Origin: Leptobrachium leishanense
Taxonomy: Eukaryota > Chordata > Amphibia > Anura > Megophryidae
Direction of reading: 5' to 3'
Assembly: GCA_009667805.1 (NCBI GenBank)
Contig: CM019069.1
Coordinates: forward strand, 62,055,422 to 62,119,421
Length of the DNA stretch: 64,000 bases
Shown one piece after another: positions 58,275 to 64,000 of the stretch. Numbering within the stretch: position 1 is the first letter of the stretch; the number at the start of each line of letters is the position of its first letter. The translations under genes were made by a program, and so were the position numbers. Below the pieces are notes generated by a model, which ran no database searches, was not told the origin of the DNA, and saw only the letters and a program-made list of their open reading frames with translations.

Positions 58275-58519
58275 GGCTGGCGGCACACGAGCAGAGGAAG
58301 GAACGTCCGTGAAAGTGGACGTTCCTTTCACTCTCTGCGCTCAGCGTACAAAGCGCGATCCTCCTATGGAGAATCGCGCTTTGTATCCTTTCAGCGTACG
58401 TTTACCTTTTGACGGAGGGCTTTTTCACGTCCGGTAGATGGCCTTCCCTGTCAAAAACGCACAGACGCAGGGAAGTGCGGGCGCATTTGAGCCATAAATA
58501 CGCTCGTGTGCTGGGGGCC
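58275..58519. mobile_element. Harbinger-like MITE
   Basis: 245 bp between TTA duplications (58,272-58,274; 58,520-58,522), ends GGCTGGCGGCACACGAGC and GCTCGTGTGCTGGGGGCC. Two internal hairpins (GAACGTCCGTGAAAGTGGAC; GCGCGATCCTCCTATGG). Confidence 0.85.
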
Positions 58520-58789
58520 TTAACCTTGCTTTTCTCAGCAAAGCAATATTTATGCATAAGTCGCCCACTGATGACCAGCCGTACGCAAGGAGATAAAAGA
58601 CTCAAACACTATACCGTGGAATAATATATATTATCGGCCACAGCTAAAACCCCACCAAATGTAAAATTCCATAAAATAACAAAAATAGACAGTGCTGACA
58701 GGGAACTCCACACTTCCACCATACCTCCCCAAACCAAACCAACTAAAACTTCCGCTCCCATAAACCTGATCCACCAAATACACCTTAAA

Positions 58790-59011
58790 TCAAGGAAACC
58801 TACCCCAGCACTGCCTACAAGCCCCCGCCACGAGCTCCTCGCATAACCCCCTTATGCGAGAGCACCCCCACCAATAAAAAAACAGGGCTTGCTCGATGCC
58901 TTCCTTAAGTCGAAGGATGAACATGTCCATGCCCACATTGGTGAGATGCACCCCATCTACACTATAAAATTGTAAGATGGCGTCGCATCGAGTCCAGGAG
59001 AGACGAGTCAC
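58790..59011 (-). pseudogene. SGNH-hydrolase C-terminal remnant
   Basis: Minus strand DGVHLTNVGMDMFILRLKEG, carrying the DGVHLxxxG block V (Asp and His) of SGNH hydrolases. Vertebrate Ngaro elements are known to encode such a domain. Only the C-terminal part remains; the catalytic Ser block is lost to the adjacent insertion. Confidence 0.7.
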
Positions 59012-59308
59012 TCCCAGTTATCGGGTTGACGCCGTCCAGGGCAGCGCGCTACAGGAAGGGTGAGTTAATCAATAATTGAAAGTATGTGATTTAATATAAA
59101 TCTAGCATGATGTTTCATTGTTTTTATCCTTGAAGGCTCTGTTGTGGGCCAAAACGTTGGATTTTAATGCATCGCTAATAAAAGGTAAAAGTTTTTACCT
59201 ACCAACAGACCGTGAGTGCTCCCATTTGTGCATTTTCTTTATATATTCTTGGGATTAAGCACCACAGCACCTAGATTCCTGCAAGCGAGTGCTCAAGGAG
59301 GTGGAAGG

Positions 59309-59310
59309 TG

Positions 59311-59362
<52 letters not shown>
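59309..59362. repeat. (GT)n microsatellite
   Basis: About 26 GT units with one interruption (TGTGGTG near 59,334). Confidence 0.95.
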
Positions 59363-59365
<3 letters not shown>

Positions 59366-59380
59366 ATATATTTTTTTGTT

Positions 59381-59431
59381 GGCTATTCCTGAGGAAGTAC
59401 CTTCGGGGACTGAAACGTTGAAACTGATGCC
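59381..59431 (+). ncRNA. Hammerhead ribozyme-like motif H3
   Basis: Core CTGAGGA (59,389-59,395) and GAAA (59,412-59,415); cleavage triplet GTT (59,417-59,419). Stem I: TTC with GAA (59,420-59,422), internal loop, GGC (59,381-59,383) with GCC (59,429-59,431). Stem II: AGTaCC-TTCG-GGgACT with one mismatch and a UUCG loop. Confidence 0.72.
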
Positions 59432-59690
59432 TTAATAAAATCGTATTTTATTCATCTTTCACAAGAAGTCTCCGTGTGCATCCAGATTTTGGTTTCCTTA
59501 TCTATTCGCAGCTGGATTTAATTCACTGGAGCAAAAAAATTCTGGTATGGGGAGTGCGGGACCCCTTGATATATTAATATATATATCTCATTTCCTTTCT
59601 TTTACATATTATTTTCATAAATATATATATTTTACTTATTTTTGTTTGATATATTCTAAAAACAATAACAAACCCATCATACAAAACAAG

Positions 59691-60730
59691 TCAGTAATAC
59701 ATGCACCATACTCCCCACCTACACAACTGGAACCTCCGGACACTGATCCAGGCCGACATGTAGGTACGAAAAGCCCGAGAACTCCACCTGCCCAACTCCT
59801 GAATTTCTTCAGACAAACTAAGCCGCGAAGCCTCAGTTGCAGCTCCAATCCGGAAAGAATGAGACCCGAATTCATCCGGGTTCCTCCCCAAACATAACAA
59901 ACCTTTCTTAAAGATAGCCACAAACTGATGTCTCTAAAGCTGAACCGTCTGCGTGACATAAAAAGGCCACACCAGACAACGCCCGCAACTCCAAAAAAGC
60001 CCTCACGTTCTTAACCGGTCAGATATCACAATTATCAGCCCTATTCAAAATGACCCTATGGCCTTTTCCCAGCTGATCCGTCTTAGACCTAGAAACCCAC
60101 ACAACCACCGATTCGTCGGCCAACCATACAGCATCAGCGCACAAACCACCCCCTCCTTTCCTCGTGTCACACACCAACTCACCCAACCTAAGGGCCCCAA
60201 ACAAAGCGCTGCCCTCATGAGCAAGTAAGGAGAAACACAAAAAAAACCCACAAATTCCAACAAACCCTGCAATAAATGTCCAGAAACCAGACACCGCATG
60301 TCCACCCCGACTCTACCCTTGCCATCCCACGAACCGCACACCGGATAATGAAATCCTTATTGAAATCCCTCTTACCTTGTACCTGAAAAAGAAACGCCAG
60401 AGACTGCCTGACCACCCCTGGAGATGCCCCTGAGTCGAACAATCCCATGAGATACGCCCTGAGCAAATGCTCCTCGTCCCAACCCCAACGTACCTGAAAC
60501 GCTCACCCAAGGCATCCCATTCCCGCCAAACAAAAGAATATGCCTTCCAAGTGGAACCTACCAAAGATCCCCCTCACCCATCTTCCAAATATTCCGAGCC
60601 TAGCTGCCAAAGGCCCACTGGACAAGGTGTCCCCACCTCCTCTGCATTCGGAGCCAAAGAACAGAACCTGTCCCACTGCAAACGAGACAAAGCATCTGCT
60701 CCGGAACGTGCCGCACCCTGCATAAAACAT
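59691..60730 (-). pseudogene. Ngaro tyrosine recombinase, frameshifted
   Basis: Minus strand: STWKAYSFVWREW (core-binding), LFGALRLGELV (catalytic Arg), SKTDQLGKG, then GSHSFRIGAATEA (His-x-x-Arg) and LGRWSSRAFRTYM (Trp and the nucleophile Tyr). All R-H-R-Y residues are still visible, spread over several frames. Confidence 0.85.
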
Positions 60731-60739
60731 TAAATTTTA

Positions 60740-61800
60740 AACCAAGAAGCGCAAACTAAGGGTGTAATTCATGTTGTATAGATTCGTTTTTCCAACGAAA
60801 CTTGCAATTTTTGTGCTTCCGAGGGCATCCCGAATCTGAAATGTTGACACACAAAAAAAAATACATTTCTTTTTACATTTCGGGTCAAATTTCGAATTGG
60901 AAAAAAGAAAAAAAAAAATATATTATATATATATATATATATAATTTTGTTTTAAAAAAATCTAAAAATTTAGACTCTGTACTGCAACGGTTTATTAGAT
61001 ATTGAATTAAAACGGGAATATTTTTAACATTGAAGACTATTGAATTTGGAATCAAATTTCGAATTGATCTTAATTTACAATATAAGTAATAGTCAGCAAA
61101 GGACTTTATGAAACAAATTAATTTAATTTGACTGAAGTACAAAATCCATGACACAGCTTAATATTTAATAGGGATGTGTGTTTCGATTCGGACCGCTTTC
61201 TTTTTTTTTTTTTTTTTTCACGAATCGGGCCAATTCGGTGCTTCGGATTCGGCACCGAAATACACAGCATCTGAAATTTTTTCCGAAACAAAATAATTTC
61301 GTTATTTCGTATGAACGTGAAATTTGTAAAATCACAAGTCATTTTCGTTCCATTTCGGACATCGTATTTTTCGGGTCCATTGCTGATTTCGTATCGTTTC
61401 GCTGAAATTCGATAGTTACTTGTTAATTTCAAATTCGATTGTTGATCCATTTGATAGTTCATTTCAAGCTCGATAGTTGCAGCATATGAATCCTCACACT
61501 GCCGGGCAGCACCTCTACAGTATAATTAATGCAGCAAATGATTCCGCACACTGCCAGGCAGCACCTCTACAGTAGTGACGGGCTGAACACCCCCATCTTC
61601 GGCTCGCATTCGAACTCGAACGTTTGAAAAAGTTTGAATTCGAACTCCATGCAAGTCTAGGGGGCTCAAAAGTTAGAATTTTAAAGTGCCCTCCAAGAGG
61701 GCATATATGCAAGATGTTGACCAAAAAAGGTGTATAGGGGTCCGGGTACTGTCCTGGGGACAGGACACAATGAAAATAAAGTAAAGAAATGTGCACTGAT
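60740..61800. mobile_element. AT-rich MITE-like insertions in the Ngaro element
   Basis: 61,165-61,450 (GGGATGTGTGTTTCGATTCGG, ATTTCGTAT-type sequence) resembles 39,546-40,125. 61,575-61,800 begins GTGACGGGCTGAACACC and looks like another hAT-type end. (AT)n at 60,920-60,944. No gene; borders uncertain. Confidence 0.5.
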
Positions 61801-62010
61801 TTTATTTTGGATATCGACTATCGAGACTGCTGCCCCAAAGCCACCACCAGCGGAAACCATTCCAAAAAGGCCAAATTCCTAACCAACGCTGACAACAATC
61901 ATCGATCCGGCCAACGAGATGCACACCAATGTCCCACCAAAGTACACCCTGAAACCGACACCCCCCGAAGCATCAGTAAAAAATTTCCAACTCCTTGGCC
62001 AGTATCTCCA
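61800..62010 (-). pseudogene. Ngaro RNase H fragment
   Basis: Minus strand FFTDASGGVGF and, in another frame, NLAFLEWFPLVVAL, the TDAS and ExFPxxxA motifs of the DIRS-type RNase H. Truncated at 61,800 by the AT-rich insertion. Confidence 0.65.
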
Positions 62011-62100
62011 CCGAAGGAACCATGACCACCACATTAAAAAGAGACAAAGACCTCCAGATCCTCCCTCATGGATCCTGATATCCTAACAAAATGGTGACTC

Positions 62101-62944
62101 TCACAAACACCAGATGTCGCCAAAGCCAAACAACGCAAGAACACTCGCCCCACCGGAATAACCCGACAGGCAAAGTTCAATCAGTGATTGGAAGTCCCGC
62201 ATTCGCAAATTCCTGACCGACAAGGCCCCTTTCACCTGCCTCAAAGCTTCCTCAACCTTAGCCGAAGGCAATCTACACTCACCTCTAACCGAATCAATCT
62301 CTATCCCCAAAAAAGTGATGACTGCCGCCGGACCCTCTGTCTTATCAGCCGCCAATGGAACTCCAAACCACTGCGCAATCCATAGGAACGAACGAAGAAT
62401 GTGAAGACAGTCCCCTGTCCCTTCCCTGCCCACGCAGAGGAAATCATCCAAATAGTGCATCAAGTTCTTAGACCCTGCCACCATACAACCTACCCACTCA
62501 AGAAACGCACTTTTTTTCAAACGTTTTAGCACAAGAAATAGAACCCATGGGCAAACATAGATCCACGTAAAAACCACCCTCAAACAAACACCCAAAAAGG
62601 TGATGGCATGAAGGATGGAAGACCCTGAACGCCGACTCGATGTCCATCTTGGCCATCAAAGCCCCCTTACGAGCTGCCCTAACCATATCAACTGCCGCAT
62701 CGAACGAAACCTACGACGCCAAATCTGCTAAGATGTCATCATTAACCGACCCTCCCCCCCCTGAGTAAGACAAATTGTGAATAAGACGAAACGATCCTGC
62801 TGTCTGCTTCGGAACCACACCCAAAGGAGAAATACGCAAATCCTCTATCGGTGGAGATGGAAACAGGCCCACCAACCGCCCAGCCCCAACCTCCTTACTA
62901 AGTTTCCCATGCACCACCTCTGGATACTCCCTAGCCGACTTCAA
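62101..62944 (-). pseudogene. Ngaro reverse transcriptase, frameshifted
   Basis: Minus-strand blocks in two frames: ISPLGVVPKQTAGSFRLIHN, MAKMDIESAFRVF, GGFYVDLCLPMG, the catalytic MHYLDDFL and VPLAADKTEGPAAVITFLGI. YLDD with the GVPLA.DK and FLGIEID motifs is typical of the DIRS/Ngaro order. Confidence 0.88.
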
Positions 62945-63251
62945 ATTCCGCAGCCAACCCCCCCGGTCTTACTACAAAAGGAATCCTAAAACCGCACTCA
63001 AAACCTTCCCGTAAAAACTCCACATCCCTACATCTTCTGTAAAGCTCCAGCCACGGCAACATCGTGTCTAGCCTCACCGGGGAGGCCCCCTTCCCCAGAC
63101 CCCCCCCCCCAAGAGGGAAACCACCCTGTTTCGCCTTCCTGAAACCTCTGGGCAAGGAATGGGACCCCCCCACCATTTGAACATTCGTGCCGAAACTTGC
63201 ACCCATTCCCAAATTTACACTGCCTCTCATTGAACTGCTGTTATGTCTCAA
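62931..63251 (-). pseudogene. Ngaro pre-RT region
   Basis: Minus strand: decayed Cys/His-rich stretch (MGGSHSL-like GGSHSLPRGFRKAKQG), then SPVRLDTMLPWLELY and EFLREGFECGFRIPF, a conserved lead-in to Ngaro reverse transcriptases. The zinc-binding Cys residues are mutated. Confidence 0.7.
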
Positions 63252-64000
63252 CCCTGCCCCCTGTGGTGGGAGCAGGGATTTGCCAGTTTGCTGGTTTTCA
63301 TGCTCGGGCTCTACAGACTATCTCCATTGGGATGATGGTCTGCAGTCACATGACCTGCTCAGCCCTATATATAGGGCCAGTAGTTTACTTGTTCGTTGGA
63401 TCAGGATAGATCTATATCCATTGAGTTCCTGCATTGCTATTTTGGATTTCTGTGTATGACTCCTTGGCTTTGGTTCCCAGTTTATGCTCTAGTCTGTGCC
63501 CTAGTTGTATTTCTGATTCTGTGTTCTGATATCCCGTGTATGACCTGGCTTGGCTTCTTGGACCTCTCTTCTGTATGTACCTGATCTGTTTAAGGATCAT
63601 CTGTCTGTTTATATTTAGGTTTGTTTCACTCAGCAGGCATTTGGCCACGAAGCCATTTGGTGTTGAGGTTTACTCAGGGCTTTGTCTGACCTCCCTGGCT
63701 GGGAATACTAGGATCTGCAGTCGTTACTGTTGTGTTTTTCAAGTACCGAGTTCTGCCCTGCAACTTGCTGAATTCATTGTGTATATACCCAATCCTGACT
63801 CAGGGCTTTGTCTGACCTACCTGGCTGGAATGCTAGGAGAAGCAGTCTTTATTGTTCTGTTATTCAAGTACCGAGTTCTGCCCTACAGCTTGCTGAATTC
63901 ATTGTCTATCCCCAGTCCTGAAATCTGTCTTTTAGATGAAAAATCATACCCAGTGCAGGGCTTCCTCTTTGTGTTAGTGCAGAACACAATCTCCCTTGTT
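63252..64000 (+). repeat. LTR-like sequence at right edge, with 126-bp tandem duplication
   Basis: Resembles the LTRs seen earlier in base composition and motifs (TGTGTATGACCTGGCTTGG), but its right end is outside the window. CTCAGGGCTTTGTCTGACCT recurs at 63,673 and 63,799, marking two copies of a ~126-bp unit. Confidence 0.5.

Larger units (their letters stand above)
59040..59690 (+). mobile_element. Insertion with two hammerhead-like units and (GT)n
   Basis: Two consecutive units, each a hammerhead-like motif followed by TAATAAAA (59,140-59,185; 59,381-59,445), separate the Ngaro recombinase from the hydrolase. A tandem layout recalls the duplicated pseudo-LTRs of Penelope-like elements. 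(GT)n at 59,309-59,362. Borders not defined. Confidence 0.5.
58620..63251 (-). mobile_element. Ngaro/DIRS-type tyrosine-recombinase retrotransposon, decayed and interrupted
   Basis: On the minus strand, in order: gag-end/linker (63,251-62,931), RT (62,944-62,101), RNase H (62,010-61,800), an AT-rich insertion (61,800-60,740), tyrosine recombinase (60,730-59,690), a hammerhead-containing insertion (59,690-59,040) and an SGNH-hydrolase remnant (59,011-58,790). This order, with a hydrolase after the recombinase, matches Ngaro rather than classical DIRS1. The split direct repeats at the ends were not located. Confidence 0.85.

Noticed and set aside
50978..64000. AOX exon 21 (GGQEHFYMET block)
   Set aside because: I read the non-repeat parts of this interval in all + frames and found no segment with this motif between plausible splice sites.

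Overview
The window is vertebrate genomic DNA, most probably from an amphibian (frog-like). It holds one host gene cut into at least 20 short exons, buried in a very dense mix of TTAA-type (piggyBac), Tc1/mariner, hAT and Harbinger-like DNA transposons, L1, Penelope-like, Ngaro/DIRS-type and gypsy-like retroelements. The organism is an inference from this mixture, from the intron-exon structure and from the absence of any bacterial-style gene organisation.

The host gene is an aldehyde oxidase (AOX family, molybdo-flavoenzyme) on the + strand. I traced 20 consecutive coding exons from the ATG at 16,770 to 50,977. They join in frame for 2,118 nt (706 codons) with no stop or frameshift, and cover both [2Fe-2S] domains, the FAD domain and the start of the molybdenum domain. 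The remaining catalytic half must lie beyond 64,000, because intron 20 is still open at the right edge. Nineteen introns have GT donors or lie between confirmed exons in consistent phase; intron 6 uses a GC donor.

Region by region: 1-3,684 is a TTAA element split by a non-autonomous LTR retrotransposon whose 3' LTR carries a perfect inverted duplication. 3,685-6,312 holds small inverted-repeat elements. 6,312-16,410 is one five-level nest: a small MITE interrupted by a Harbinger-like MITE, interrupted by a hammerhead-bearing retroposon, interrupted by an 8.3-kb piggyBac element with two long tandem arrays, one array itself carrying another MITE. 16,770-50,977 is the AOX gene. Its introns carry MITEs, a Tc1 element with ~215-bp terminal repeats, a gag-only LTR element (28,656-31,825), a Penelope-like fragment with a broken GIY-YIG endonuclease and a well-formed hammerhead ribozyme (34,320-35,738), a foldback element (35,940-37,350), two solo LTRs, and a piggyBac/hAT/hAT nest (46,872-48,628). 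Intron 20 holds a 5.7-kb L1-type LINE with a perfect 14-bp target duplication, a MITE, a broken Ngaro-type element (RT, RNase H, tyrosine recombinase, SGNH hydrolase remnant; minus strand) and an LTR-like sequence at the right edge.

Only the AOX exons look like a maintained gene. Every transposon protein of any length except the LINE ORF1 is broken. The most interesting material is the set of hammerhead-like self-cleaving RNA motifs scattered through unrelated parts of the window, one of them joined to Penelope endonuclease sequence, together with the multi-hairpin ends and tandem arrays of the TTAA elements.
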